Source of the DNA: Sporosarcina sp. BP05
GTDB taxonomy: Bacteria; Bacillota; Bacilli; Bacillales_A; Planococcaceae
DNA: 64,000 nt
Reading direction: 5' to 3'
Assembly (NCBI RefSeq): GCF_014282005.1
Contig: NZ_JACFTD010000011.1
Coordinates: 30,881-94,880 of the forward strand
Shown here: piece after piece, positions 38,871-48,013 of the stretch
Numbering within the stretch: the stretch's first letter is position 1
How the letters are laid out: every line of letters starts with the position of its first letter
The notes under the pieces: model-generated
The model's database searches: none
The model's input: only the letters and a program-made list of their open reading frames with translations
What the model was told of the DNA's origin: nothing
Program-made: the position numbers and the translations under genes

Positions 38871-39074
38871 ATGCTGCAACATTTCAGCTTTAAACCCATG
38901 TTTGACAATACGCAATTACCAGGCTGGACATTCTCATTTTTCTTCCGCAACACGAGGTACACCGGTGACTATTTACCTGAGGGTGCCATTGTTTGGGCCG
39001 GAGAAACGCCGCCTGAAGAAGACAATTTGAAAAAAATGATCCATGAATTGATGATTTTCCACGTCTATGATTGA
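38871..39074 (+). CDS. yheE: YheE-like protein (DUF5342)
   Basis: A 67-aa protein: HFSFKPMFDNTQLPGWTFSF, RNTRYTGDYLPEGAIVW and the ending HELMIFHVYD. This matches the YheE/DUF5342 pattern (KPLF-x3-QLPGW ... I-x-W ... HELM-x-FHVY). Function unknown. ATG 38871 follows GAGAGGAGTAGACTAC; an earlier in-frame start inside that site is rejected. Neighbours yheA and yheB confirm the yhe block. Confidence 0.85.
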   Translation: MLQHFSFKPMFDNTQLPGWTFSFFFRNTRYTGDYLPEGAIVWAGETPPEEDNLKKMIHELMIFHVYD

Positions 39075-39127
39075 TTCATGATAACTTCGGGAATACTGTC
39101 CTTCATGACGTATTAAGGAGGCGCAGT

Positions 39128-39280
39128 ATGACTAACGAAAAATCCCCTGAAGAGTTGCGTAAAGAAAAAGAACAGTTAAAAGTACAAGATCAGAAAACTG
39201 AAAATGTCTTTGAAGATAAAAGTCGAGTTCCCAACGAGCAAAATGCTTGGAAAGAAACGCAATTTAAAAGAGGCGAATAA
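39128..39280 (+). CDS. Small charged protein, unknown
   Basis: A 50-aa, highly charged peptide (EKSPEELRKEKEQLKVQDQK; VPNEQNAWKETQFKRGE). No recognised domain. An ideal AAGGAGG ribosome site six bases before the ATG at 39128, and a strong terminator after the stop, support it as a real gene. It could be an intrinsically disordered stress or sporulation protein, but this is only a guess. Confidence 0.65.
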   Translation: MTNEKSPEELRKEKEQLKVQDQKTENVFEDKSRVPNEQNAWKETQFKRGE

Positions 39281-39316
39281 GAAAACTCCCTGCATCTCAT
39301 ATGCAGGGAGTTTTCT
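39280..39316. terminator. Bidirectional terminator between convergent small genes
   Basis: GAAAACTCCCTGCAT pairs with ATGCAGGGAGTTTTC around CTCAT. Confidence 0.92.
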
Positions 39317-39561
39317 TATTCTACATTTCTTGTTTCCTCTATGCCAACCGCGTGCCTTGTATCTTCTTCCAAATATTTGTTACTGTTCGTGTCGTTCGTT
39401 CCCCTCGTCATATCGTCATAAGGCGTAAAAGGCGTAAAAGGCGTAAACATATTTCCTGACTTCTTCTTATTAAAAAGTGTCTTGTAGATTGCAAAACCAA
39501 TCAACACCATACCTCCGAGTCCCAATACAATGGCAACAACAGCTACTATGGTAATGCCCAT
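39316..39561 (-). CDS. Single-pass membrane protein, DUF3951-like
   Basis: An 81-aa protein: one N-terminal helix (VVAIVLGLGGMVLIGFAIYK), a KKK stop-transfer and an acidic tail. The MFTPFTPFTPYDDMTRG stretch resembles the YTPFD-x-ITG motif of DUF3951. The Phe-Thr-Pro triplet is present three times, encoded by three direct repeats of AGGCGTAAA on the plus strand. Function unknown. It ends at the terminator shared with the upstream small gene. Confidence 0.65.
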   Translation of the reverse strand: MGITIVAVVAIVLGLGGMVLIGFAIYKTLFNKKKSGNMFTPFTPFTPYDDMTRGTNDTNSNKYLEEDTRHAVGIEETRNVE

Positions 39562-39605
39562 AAGAACACCCCTTTTTATTTATTATACTACTACTAAACC
39601 AGATT

Positions 39606-40295
39606 ACGTCTGTCGTTTAACCAAAAATAACAAATAAATAACTTGATCACCCCTGCCCACTACTAGTATAGTTGCGCTTTGGATTGAATGACTTCTATAC
39701 GATTACCGGGATGTCAGGATATGTGGGAATGCGACTTTGTCGCATCCCCACATACTTTTCGGTAATCGTATGGTGATCCTTCATCCTTCGCACTTCAAAA
39801 ACACAGATACACGAAGTGCTGAAGCTTTTTGGGACGAAAGAATAGCTGACTTCTTACCTGGAGAAAAGCCGCCAAAGATGCAATTTTGGCGGCTGAAAAT
39901 TTCTATAGGGTTTTCTCTTTTTTACTAGTAAAGAAGTGTCACTTTCTATAAGGAATCACATGATTACATGCATACTCTTTGCTAGAAGTAAGCAAGAAAC
40001 GCATTGTACAACGGGAAAGAGTGCCCGAAATTGCATATTCGGGCACTTACACTCTCTATAGAATGTCATTTACTCTTTTCTTCCAAAACAACTGCATTTT
40101 TCACTTGAATAGTGTAGGTAAGCGACAGGCAACTATTCACAACAGGATTACTGAAAAAAGCGTGGCTAGAAGACCTCAGTAAATCTGTCATGAATAGTTA
40201 GCCGTAAGCGGGCCGAAAATAGTCCAGTGAAAATGGAGGATATCAAGCCCTTCTCACCAGTACTTTATGCAAATAAATGGTTAATCAACAGACGT
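39606..40295 (+). mobile_element. 690-bp non-coding element with TCTGTTGATTAACCA ends (copy B)
   Basis: Ends ACGTCTGTCGTTTAACCA and TGGTTAATCAACAGACGT, flanked by a 10-bp perfect direct repeat AAACCAGATT (39596-39605 and 40297-40306). Internal hairpins are those of copy A, except that the distal GTGTGGCTAGAAG stem has lost its second arm. In the first hairpin two paired positions changed together (G-C in A, A-T in B). No coding frame. Confidence 0.85.
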
Positions 40296-40317
40296 AAAAC
40301 CAGATTCAGCTAACTAC

Positions 40318-41589
40318 TCAACCTCCCGACAGCTTTCTCCTGCCAAAAATGAAGTAATAGTAAGTCGACGAAACGACATAGAGGCCCGCCGTTATTGTGA
40401 ATGCATAGGCATAACCCCAATACGAACCACTTGCCATTACAAGTCCCGCCGCTACAGGGCCCATGGTTGCCCATCCAATATTAAACACAGTTTGGTTCAC
40501 GGAGTTAGCAAGCCCTTTGTATTTATCAGCAACAATTTCCATTGCAATAGCACTTTGAATCGGATTTCCGGCGTTCATAAGCGCCTGGCGCATTAGGAAT
40601 CCGAGTGACGCTAACAACAGCGATGTCGTATAAGCGGTTAATAGTAAAAATGGAATCGATAGCATTTGGAACAGGATAAGTGCTTTCACTTTACCAACCT
40701 TTTTCACTAGTGCCGGACCAATAAGCATAGCTACCGCCGTCATCGCAGATCCGAGTGATAAAATAAGGCCAATATATGCATTAGAGGCATCAAATCGATT
40801 TGAGAAATATAAATTCAAGTACGGCACAACGAGACCAGAACCGAACCCTATCAGTAAACTCGCAAACGAGAAGTGGAAAATCAGAATAATATTCCGCTTA
40901 AAGCTACTGTCGACTTTCTCCATTTCTTGCTCCGCGGGTTCAGAAGACGTTTTCTTTACGTGCACCGGTTCAGGTAGTTTGTTTTGAAGTTTAAATAAGG
41001 GAAGTAAACCAATTATGAAAATGGTTGCCCCCGTCAGTAGCGCCCATCGAATCGCATCAGCTGCACCAAGAGCAAAGAAGACTTCCAGTACATCCGCAAT
41101 AACGCCCCCAAGCAAACTACCGATTACATTCGCAACCGTCATTAGAGCGAAGTGGATACTGAACATATGGACCCGCTCGGCGGGCTTAGAATTTTCGGCG
41201 AGGAAGGGAACACCCGAAACTTGCACGAATGCCATGAATAAACCCGTCAGAAATGCCGCGTAAATAATTGGTGTTTCGGCAACGGCAACACTTCGGTAAA
41301 ACAATGTCATTCCTCCGAAAATTGCACCGCCGACAATCATCCATTTTCGACCGAATTTATCGCTTAGAAATCCAGCTGGCACGAGCATAATTGCTGATGC
41401 CAGCGCCGTCATGGAAATAACTTTTCCGTTGATGGTTTCAGGCATACCCAGCTCTTTTATATAGAGATTGTACATGACCATAAATACACCCATCCCGATC
41501 TGGATAAGTACATTTGCTAGCATGAACAACCTGACATTTTTATTGAACGAAGCTATTTTCATCTTCCAATCCGCAAACCATTTCCCCAT
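40318..41589 (-). CDS. MFS transporter
   Basis: Major-facilitator-superfamily permease, 423 aa, about twelve membrane segments in two halves with a central basic/acidic loop (EPVHVKKTSSEPAEQEMEKV). The motif-A-like GFLSDKFGRKWMIVGG is at about residues 78-93. It resembles multidrug or sugar efflux MFS proteins but the substrate cannot be told. The start ATG at 41589 is preceded by GGAAAGTTGGAATACT. It stands alone between the non-coding copy B element and a repeat patch. Confidence 0.82.
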   Translation of the reverse strand: MGKWFADWKMKIASFNKNVRLFMLANVLIQIGMGVFMVMYNLYIKELGMPETINGKVISMTALASAIMLVPAGFLSDKFGRKWMIVGGAIFGGMTLFYRSVAVAETPIIYAAFLTGLFMAFVQVSGVPFLAENSKPAERVHMFSIHFALMTVANVIGSLLGGVIADVLEVFFALGAADAIRWALLTGATIFIIGLLPLFKLQNKLPEPVHVKKTSSEPAEQEMEKVDSSFKRNIILIFHFSFASLLIGFGSGLVVPYLNLYFSNRFDASNAYIGLILSLGSAMTAVAMLIGPALVKKVGKVKALILFQMLSIPFLLLTAYTTSLLLASLGFLMRQALMNAGNPIQSAIAMEIVADKYKGLANSVNQTVFNIGWATMGPVAAGLVMASGSYWGYAYAFTITAGLYVVSSTYYYFIFGRRKLSGG

Positions 41590-41734
41590 AGTATTCCAAC
41601 TTTCCGCACGAGATACTTCGTAACTCTAAATATACGTCTTTCAGAATAGTTTTTCAATCTCCATTGTATAATTTTTCAATTGCGTTGTTCCAGTTACTGA
41701 CACAATGTATTTCCCCATACTCTGGTGGATGCTT

Positions 41735-41855
41735 GAATACGTATGTAAACTAAGCGAAGGTGCCTTACAGAGGTAGGCGAAGCCATGGGACTGATAGCCG
41801 CGTAGCGGTCAGGCTTATGGCGGGAGGCATGCCCTAAGCGCCGAAGTGGATTCAA
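41735..41855 (+). repeat. R4 repeat copy between the MFS gene and the lipoprotein element
   Basis: Contains TGAATACGTATGTAAACTA, AGCGAAGGTGCCTTACA, then GGCGGGAGGCATGCCCTAAG and CGCCGAAGTGGATTCAATGG, in the same order as the copies at 10708 and 62560. It has a GCCGCGTAGCGG insert. The rest of the 41590-41924 gap holds no gene that I can support. Confidence 0.6.
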
Positions 41856-42010
41856 TGGCAATCTTCATCTTCACTCCCACACTGGAATGTACCAGACCAA
41901 AGAAAAAGGACTCCCCACTTACACTAACGGGTTCTCTTTTGGGGGACAAAGCATACAAATAACATCGGAAATCGCACCCATTCCAGAAGGTAAAGTGTAA
42001 GGAAATCATC

Positions 42011-42065
42011 GAATAAAACACTCAAAAAGAGCACCATTTCGGTGCTCTTTTTGAGTGTTTTATTC
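42011..42065. terminator. 25-bp perfect stem, terminator of the lipoprotein gene
   Basis: GAATAAAACACTCAAAAAGAG with CACC pairs fully with its complement around a 5-base loop, giving 25 uninterrupted pairs, about 100 bp after the lipoprotein stop. Long even for a terminator. Confidence 0.75.
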
Positions 42066-42165
42066 TAAGTTGTGAGCGACATTTCACAACAACTTATTTA
42101 CTCCAACTAAGTGCATCCGTTAGTTGGGTAATCCCTTTTGAAGTTTCATTAAATACTTTTGTAGT

Positions 42166-42765
42166 TTAATCACCTTGCGTTAGTGTTCTCAACATCTCCT
42201 TGTCACCAAGGTAAGTTATTTTCTCTATACCTTCATCACGTATAATAGCTATACCCGTGATTTCTGCATTAACTTTCTCATTTCCTTTTTCTTCATAATC
42301 AATATAAGCCGTAAAGTTATAATTCGTTGGAGTGTCTTTGTTTTGCTCCACTTCAATTTTAGTTACGGTTATTTGATAGTCATATTTGTTGGCTGCTTCG
42401 TGAAACATTAATGCTTGACTCGTCGAAACGAATCTATCGTAACCGCTATCCGTGAAATAAGGTCCATAGGTATCCTTTAAATAAATGTTATACTCGCTAT
42501 CTAATGGTAATTGTCCACCCTCCGTCTGTTCTTCCGCCCACTTATCCAGAGCGTTTATTTTACGTATTGCTTCTTCATTAGGAGCATTCAGCTCATACTT
42601 CAGGAAGTCTTGAATGAGTTCTTTATTTTTATCCTGCGGTTCGGATTGGGAGCATCCTGTAACTAAAAGACAAATAAGAACAATAAATAGGGAGACTCCA
42701 GTTTTCAATTTAATGTTCTTCTTTCTAATGATTGAAATATAATTCCTTAGTGATTTATGATACAT
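42166..42765 (-). CDS. Predicted lipoprotein inside the TIR-bounded element
   Basis: A 199-aa protein with a basic N-terminus and a signal peptide SLFIVLICLLVTGC; the lipobox LVTGC places the lipidated Cys at residue 38. The mature part is acidic and probably alpha/beta, with no known motif: a helical start (ELIQDFLKYELNAPNEEAIR), a middle NIYLKDTYGPYFTDSGYDR and a beta-rich end (NYNFTAYIDYEEKGNEKVNA). Anchored on the outside of the membrane. GGGGGAAATG precedes the ATG. AT-rich relative to the neighbours, in keeping with transfer. Function unknown. Confidence 0.78.
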   Translation of the reverse strand: MYHKSLRNYISIIRKKNIKLKTGVSLFIVLICLLVTGCSQSEPQDKNKELIQDFLKYELNAPNEEAIRKINALDKWAEEQTEGGQLPLDSEYNIYLKDTYGPYFTDSGYDRFVSTSQALMFHEAANKYDYQITVTKIEVEQNKDTPTNYNFTAYIDYEEKGNEKVNAEITGIAIIRDEGIEKITYLGDKEMLRTLTQGD

Positions 42766-43269
42766 AACATTTCCCCCATTTAAACTTTTTTGGAACTACT
42801 TCTTATACGTAATAGACATAAGAAAAGTTCCGTTTTCAGAACATTTCTTATTGTCAATTAAGAAAGTGAACTATATTCCTTTTTTATCCACAACAAGAAG
42901 AATACATCCACTAGTCCATTCATCTTAAATACAGGATATCCTTTATGCCGAATACCTTATCAATTATTCCCAATCGTTGTGCTGGAGTGAGCTTCTTCTT
43001 ATCCGATAATTTGTAAGGTAAGCAAAAATTATAATACGTTCTTAAAATAGTATATAATATCGCCATTAAAACAGCACAGTAAACCTGCTGTACAATAGCT
43101 GTTGTACAAGATAATATGTGTGCTAAAAATTATGCGATTTCATTTGCGGGGTATGAATAAATTCTTTAGTGACAATGAAAAAGACCTATTCATTAATGCG
43201 AATAAGTCTGTGATTTTAATTACTATTTACTTGTTTTGTCCCCCAAAAGAGAACCCGTTACACTTACAC

Positions 43270-43763
43270 TTACGGGTTTGGTTGTTGGGGGGAGAAAACA
43301 TTAAACTCTGTCTAATTGGTCTCTTTTTTTGTTGTCATATTAATGCTTTAACGGGTTTAACAAATGAATCAGTACGTCAAATCACACACGAATTGAAACT
43401 ACCGCATAAATTTATGCGATGTCGTTAAAAATAGTGCTAAATTGGTTGCGAATTGATAAACTAAAAGTAATTCGTAACACTTTTTTCTTGTAGGATATTG
43501 GAGTTTTTTTTGTTGACCTATACATAAATAGATTGTGAAAGAATTGAAATTACTCTTTATTCAACAAACGGACCAGCTACTACAATAAGCAATAAATAAT
43601 CCCTTTGATTTCAAATGTTGCCTTATTTACAATCAGAATTTTCCTTCATTTCGAACGTCCTACAATTAAGCAATGATTAGTGACAGCAATATTGACGGCA
43701 TTAGGAACAGATTATGATTGTTTAAGACCAATATTTATTTGAAATGACAAAGGAGGGTTTTAT
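43270..43763. other. AT-rich gap, no supported gene
   Basis: I see only scattered short frames without ribosome sites and the hairpin AACCCGT...ACGGGTT near 43252-43284, which spans the element edge. A potential reading over 43102-43428 crosses the element boundary and is not believed. Confidence 0.5.
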
Positions 43764-44165
43764 TTGTTTTTCTATGAGTTTGTAATACTATTGTTGATTT
43801 ATAACGGGTTGCTCATTTTCTTTTTACTTCCTTTCAAAGGAAAAGTGCATTTAGAAACTCATCTACAAAATCAAATAACTTTTATAACCGCCTTTAAAAA
43901 CAATTTGGTGAAAACGATTTTTCATAAAAAGGCTATTTTAGCTTTGGCATTATTAGTATTTACGTTAATTATTATTCAGACAGGATACGCTAGTTCAGAA
44001 TGGCACTACAATGCTCATAGTGGATATCCTCCGATAAGTAAGCAGTTAACAGCCCTATATACTATTTTTGGGGTAGTTCTATATACAGTTGCACTTTTAC
44101 TGTTTCTTGTATATTTGAGAACATTAAAAAACCTCAATAATGCAAATTATCTAGGAAGAAATTAA
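43764..44165 (+). CDS. Small membrane protein, unknown
   Basis: A 133-aa protein with three hydrophobic segments (residues 2-22, 56-73 and 97-115). A loop of about 22 residues, WHYNAHSGYPPISKQ-like, lies between the second and third. The TTG at 43764 follows AAAGGAGG, a strong ribosome site. AT-rich sequence. No recognised domain; it may belong to the accessory patch with the lipoprotein element. Terminator at 44220. Confidence 0.68.
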   Translation: MFFYEFVILLLIYNGLLIFFLLPFKGKVHLETHLQNQITFITAFKNNLVKTIFHKKAILALALLVFTLIIIQTGYASSEWHYNAHSGYPPISKQLTALYTIFGVVLYTVALLLFLVYLRTLKNLNNANYLGRN

Positions 44166-44219
44166 AATTGATTCAAGAATAGAGTGCTTTAGTTAAATTA
44201 GGATAGTAAAATACACGTT

Positions 44220-44249
44220 AAAAAAACGCTCAATCTGAGCGTTTTTTTA
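44220..44249 (+). terminator. Terminator after the 43764 gene
   Basis: AAAAAACGCTCA ATC TGAGCGTTTTTTT. Confidence 0.88.
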
Positions 44250-44382
44250 CTTGCCATTTGTATTGTCAATTCGCTGTTGAAACTAATGCTGGTTAGTATG
44301 ATATTGCCTTCGTTAATAGCGTTTTTCTCCCGTCAACCGAACCTGTTACACTTACACGGAAGCCCCTTTCTTCACCTCATTA

Positions 44383-46140
44383 TCATTCAATCTTCGAAAT
44401 ACCCGAAGTTCCCGCCTGCAATTTATACATTTGCGCATACTGCCCACCAAGTGTGAGTAATTCATCGTGTGAGCCTTGTTCAACAATCTCGCCACGATCT
44501 AACACTAAAATTCGATCCGCATTTTTAATAGTAGAAAGCCTATGAGCAATGATAAACGTTGTACGCCCTTTTTTCAGTACGTCCATCGCATGCTGGATGA
44601 TTTCTTCTGTTTCCGTGTCGATGTTGGAAGTCGCTTCATCCAGAATAAGAATCGCAGGATCGAATGCAAGTGCCCGTGCAAATGAAATGAGTTGGCGCTG
44701 TCCAGAAGAAAGCGTACTTCCTTTCTCTACAACTGGCTCGTCAATTCCACCAGGCAAATGTTTCAATACCAGTTCCCCACCAACTGCATCAAGCGAATGT
44801 TGCACTTTTTCGCGTGTAATGCGCGGGTCGCCTAAGCTAATATTCGACTCGACTGTTCCACTGAACAAGTAAGGATCCTGTAAGACAATGCCCATATGAT
44901 CACGAATTGTTTGGCGTGGCATGTCGCTAATGTTTAGTCCGTCGATCGTAATGTTCCCTTTCGATGCATCATAGAAACGGAACAGCAAGTTCATGATTGA
45001 ACTTTTCCCCGATCCAGTATGACCGACAAGTGCGACCGTTTCTCCCTGTTTCGCTCCGAATGAAAGATCTTTCAAGACATATTCTTCATCCTTATAAGCA
45101 AACCAAACATTCTTAAACTGAACATTTCCCTGGTACCGAGCGATTTTGTCGTCGCTTACCGGCTCCCCTTCACGATCCAGCAATTTGAATACGCGCTCGG
45201 CTGCAACAAGCGAATGCTCAAGTCGTGCGAACTGGTTAACAATGCCCGTCACTGGATTGAACAACCGTGTAATGTAATCAACGAATGCGTAAAGCATCCC
45301 GACGGAAATAACACTTTCTGTGGAAATCGATGCACCACCGAAATACCAGATAAAAAACACAAACGTCATTGAGCGGATAATGTCGACAAGGTTATGTGAC
45401 GTTGCCGCCTCCACGTTAAGCAATTTGTTTTGGTAGCGGAAGTGTTCATCATTCAATTCACGGAATTCCTCTTCCATCTGCTTTTCGCGACGGAATGCTT
45501 GAATGATTGTCATGCCATTAATCGATTCATTGATCATCGCGTTCATATCGCTCACTTTTCCGCGAATGACATGGTTAACTTTCGAAGCAAACTTCCTGTA
45601 CGCTTTCATCCAAATATATAGGATTGGCAATACGAACAGCGTGATAGCACCCATTTTAGGATCCAAGATGAACATTGCAATGAAGATTCCTGTAATGTAC
45701 ATACCACTGATTGCAAACTGTGAAACGACCGTCACATATAAGTTACGGATCGCTTCTGTGTCATTTGTAATCCTTGCGACAACTTTTCCAGCGGGCAGAT
45801 TATCAAAATAACGAATTGGCAATGTCTGAATATGTTCGTACAGATCATTACGCATTTTCTGTATGATGCGGTTTGCCGCCTGTTGCATCAATAAATACTG
45901 GAAATACCTGAGTATTGCAGTGATTACTGCTAGCCCGAAAAAGATGGCAAGCAGCTTGGCAATCGGAGCGAAATCCATGCCCCCGCCAGGAGCACCTGCA
46001 ATATGGTCATCAATGATTTTCTTAGCAATCATCGGCCCCATCAGATCCGCAGCTACTGCGAACGCGAGAAGAACAATGCCTGTCAGTAACATTTTTTTAT
46101 AATCAAGTGCGTAATGAAGTAATCGTTTACCGGTACTCAT
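44383..46140 (-). CDS. Heterodimeric ABC exporter subunit (BmrD/YheH-like)
   Basis: Half-transporter of 585 aa: six membrane helices (to about residue 310) and a nucleotide-binding domain. Walker A GHTGSGKSS, Walker B LILDEATSNID with the catalytic Glu, and AHRLST switch; the signature is the non-canonical LSSGQRQ. With the partner upstream carrying a degenerate Walker B, this fits the BmrCD/LmrCD type with one consensus site. ATG at 46140 follows GGGGAGGTTGAATAAT, one base after the partner's stop. Likely multidrug efflux; substrate not shown. Placed in the yhe block like B. subtilis yheH. Confidence 0.9.
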   Translation of the reverse strand: MSTGKRLLHYALDYKKMLLTGIVLLAFAVAADLMGPMIAKKIIDDHIAGAPGGGMDFAPIAKLLAIFFGLAVITAILRYFQYLLMQQAANRIIQKMRNDLYEHIQTLPIRYFDNLPAGKVVARITNDTEAIRNLYVTVVSQFAISGMYITGIFIAMFILDPKMGAITLFVLPILYIWMKAYRKFASKVNHVIRGKVSDMNAMINESINGMTIIQAFRREKQMEEEFRELNDEHFRYQNKLLNVEAATSHNLVDIIRSMTFVFFIWYFGGASISTESVISVGMLYAFVDYITRLFNPVTGIVNQFARLEHSLVAAERVFKLLDREGEPVSDDKIARYQGNVQFKNVWFAYKDEEYVLKDLSFGAKQGETVALVGHTGSGKSSIMNLLFRFYDASKGNITIDGLNISDMPRQTIRDHMGIVLQDPYLFSGTVESNISLGDPRITREKVQHSLDAVGGELVLKHLPGGIDEPVVEKGSTLSSGQRQLISFARALAFDPAILILDEATSNIDTETEEIIQHAMDVLKKGRTTFIIAHRLSTIKNADRILVLDRGEIVEQGSHDELLTLGGQYAQMYKLQAGTSGISKIE

Positions 46141-46141
46141 A

Positions 46142-47881
46142 TTATTCAACCTCCCCAATCTGTTGGCGGTCGAATTGTTCTTTGTACCAGCCGTTCATTC
46201 CAAGTAAGCCCTCATGCGTTCCCTCTTCAATAACACGCCCATCGTCAAGAACGATAATCCAATCAGCATGCTGGATGGCAGACAATCGGTGTGTTGTAAT
46301 GATTGTCGTTTTTCCAGAACGCTCCGTTTGTATATTCTCTATGATTTTCGCTTCCGTTTTCGCATCGACCGCAGAAAGCGAATCATCTAAAATTAGAATT
46401 TCCGGATTTTTCACCAGTGCTCGTGCAATGGAAATCCGCTGTTTCTGTCCTCCGGATAATGCAACACCCTTCTCCCCGACGAGCGTTTCAAGTCCTTCAG
46501 GAAGCATTTCAAGATCTTTTTCAAAATAGGACAGACGAATCGTTTCTGCAATGTCCGCTTCTGTTGCATCAGGACGTCCAAATAAGATATTTTCCCTAAC
46601 TGTTCGGGAAAACAGAACATGATCCTGCGGAACATAACCAATCCAATCTCTCACTTGATCTTTTGTCATTGACTGCATCGGTACTCCTGAGAAAACGATT
46701 TCCCCTTCACCGGATGGATATTCACGCAGCAGCTGTTTAACAAACGTCGTCTTTCCACTTCCAGTCTTTCCAACTACCCCGAGCGTATCGCCACGTTTCA
46801 AATGGAGTTTAATAGCATCCAAGTTGACCGAATGCGATGTCGGGTAAGTGAAAGTAACATCCTGGAAACCTACACTATCTGGTTGTTCAACGTTCACAGG
46901 CTGTTTTGGATCCTTCACGTCTTCCTCATAATCAAGCGTTTCTGTTACTCGGTCGAGTGACGCATTTCCGCGTTGTAAAACGTTAATCAACTCACCGATT
47001 GCAAACATCGGCCAAACAATCATCCCAAGATAGACATTAAAGGTTACGAGATTCCCTAGCGTCATATCGCCCATGGATACAAGGTAGGCTCCGTAACCGA
47101 GTCCAAGCATATACGTTAGCCCTGTCAGCACTTTCGAAATCGGCATGAACAGCGCGTCAATTTTCTCGACATGCATATTTTTCTGATAGACATCTTCCGT
47201 CATGTCAGCAAACCCTTTTTCAGTCGCACGTTCCTGAACGTAAGCACGAACAACCCTTACACCTGCGACCGCTTCCAAGACGTTATCGTTCAAATCACCG
47301 AACGCCTGCTGTGCCGTCATATATCTTTCGTGAATTTTCTTACCTAAAACCTGCATGATAAACGCTAAAATAGGAAGCGGTAAAATCGCTACAAGCGTTA
47401 ATTTCCACGACACGAGAAAGCCCATCGTCAAGACGAGAGTCATCAAATAGAGCGTCGAATCGACAAGCGTCATGATACCGAAACCTGCAGTCTCAGAAAT
47501 TGCCCGTAAGTCATTTGTTGATCTAGCCATCAAGTCGCCCGTCTTATTTCTTTCATAAAACGTCGGGGTCATTTTCAGAAAATGATGCATAAGCTTTCCC
47601 CGTAATTGCCGTTCGATGACATAAGCACCACCAAACAACTGGTATTGCCAAACGTAGTTACTCACATAATTGAATAGCATGATTACAAACATGGAACCGA
47701 TGAAAATAGTGAGCAATCTCGCTGTCAACGTCTGTGTATAAATCGAGTCAATTGCTTGCCCAATCAGCCAAGGTGGAATAATTACAAGAATATTCGTCAC
47801 CATCAACAGAATAAGCGCAACTGTATACCTCTTACGATTCTCTTTAAAAAACCATTTCAATTTAAACAGTACTGAAAACAT
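46142..47881 (-). CDS. Heterodimeric ABC exporter subunit (BmrC/YheI-like)
   Basis: First subunit of the exporter, 579 aa, with a transmembrane domain of six helices and an NBD. Walker A GKTGSGKTT, signature LSGGQKQR, H-loop TTHRLSA. Walker B reads LILDDSLSAVD: the catalytic Glu is replaced by Asp, as in BmrC, giving the degenerate site. ATG 47881 follows a GGAAGAAGGTTGATTGAATT stretch. A small leader ORF (47916), a repeat and a terminator with a leader peptide lie upstream, which resembles the bmrB attenuator design in B. subtilis. Confidence 0.9.
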   Translation of the reverse strand: MFSVLFKLKWFFKENRKRYTVALILLMVTNILVIIPPWLIGQAIDSIYTQTLTARLLTIFIGSMFVIMLFNYVSNYVWQYQLFGGAYVIERQLRGKLMHHFLKMTPTFYERNKTGDLMARSTNDLRAISETAGFGIMTLVDSTLYLMTLVLTMGFLVSWKLTLVAILPLPILAFIMQVLGKKIHERYMTAQQAFGDLNDNVLEAVAGVRVVRAYVQERATEKGFADMTEDVYQKNMHVEKIDALFMPISKVLTGLTYMLGLGYGAYLVSMGDMTLGNLVTFNVYLGMIVWPMFAIGELINVLQRGNASLDRVTETLDYEEDVKDPKQPVNVEQPDSVGFQDVTFTYPTSHSVNLDAIKLHLKRGDTLGVVGKTGSGKTTFVKQLLREYPSGEGEIVFSGVPMQSMTKDQVRDWIGYVPQDHVLFSRTVRENILFGRPDATEADIAETIRLSYFEKDLEMLPEGLETLVGEKGVALSGGQKQRISIARALVKNPEILILDDSLSAVDAKTEAKIIENIQTERSGKTTIITTHRLSAIQHADWIIVLDDGRVIEEGTHEGLLGMNGWYKEQFDRQQIGEVE

Positions 47882-47915
47882 AATTCAATCAACCTTCTTC
47901 CCTATTCTCTTGCAA

Positions 47916-47975
47916 CTATCCGCTTTCAAGAGATTCCTCTTTCAATAGTTTCCTTTGCTGTTTGATGATTAACAT
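47916..47975 (-). CDS. Putative 19-codon upstream ORF before the ABC exporter
   Basis: A basic 19-residue ORF (MLIIKQQRKLLKEESLESG) whose ATG at 47975 has AAAAGGAGTG upstream. Its stop is 35 bp before the bmrC-like ATG. It may be a leader peptide or simply a coupled uORF. There is no family support. Confidence 0.45.
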   Translation of the reverse strand: MLIIKQQRKLLKEESLESG

Positions 47976-47996
47976 AGTCAACACTCCTTTTCTATT

Positions 47997-48009
47997 AGTT
48001 GGTCCAACT
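47997..48009. promoter_or_regulatory. Palindrome AGTTGG-A-CCAACT, possible operator
   Basis: A perfect 13-base palindrome upstream of the small leader ORF. Its right half is part of the 12-base sequence duplicated at 48186, so it might be a product of that duplication rather than an operator. Confidence 0.3.
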
Positions 48010-48013
48010 TTAT

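Larger units (their letters stand above)
41925..43260. mobile_element. 1.34-kb element with 26-bp perfect TIRs and 9-bp target duplication
   Basis: The left end (TAACGGGTTCTCTTTTGGGG, then GACAAA) and the right end are exact 26-base inverted repeats, at 41925-41950 and 43235-43260. Both are flanked by the perfect 9-base direct repeat CACTTACAC (41916-41924; 43261-43269). The interior carries one lipoprotein gene with its own terminator and no transposase. It is thus a non-autonomous, gene-carrying transposon-like unit. The 43000-43260 part holds no convincing gene. Confidence 0.8.

Noticed and set aside
41815..42021. Minus-strand ORF next to the MFS gene
   Set aside because: Covers repeat DNA and the element's TIR, with no ribosome site or family likeness.
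43102..43428. A possible 108-residue ORF in the accessory patch
   Set aside because: It crosses the right end of the TIR-bounded element, has no ribosome site and contains a hairpin; likely chance.
47997..48009. Firm operator call for AGTTGGACCAACT
   Set aside because: Half of it belongs to a 12-base direct repeat, so the symmetry may be by chance; kept only as a weak feature.
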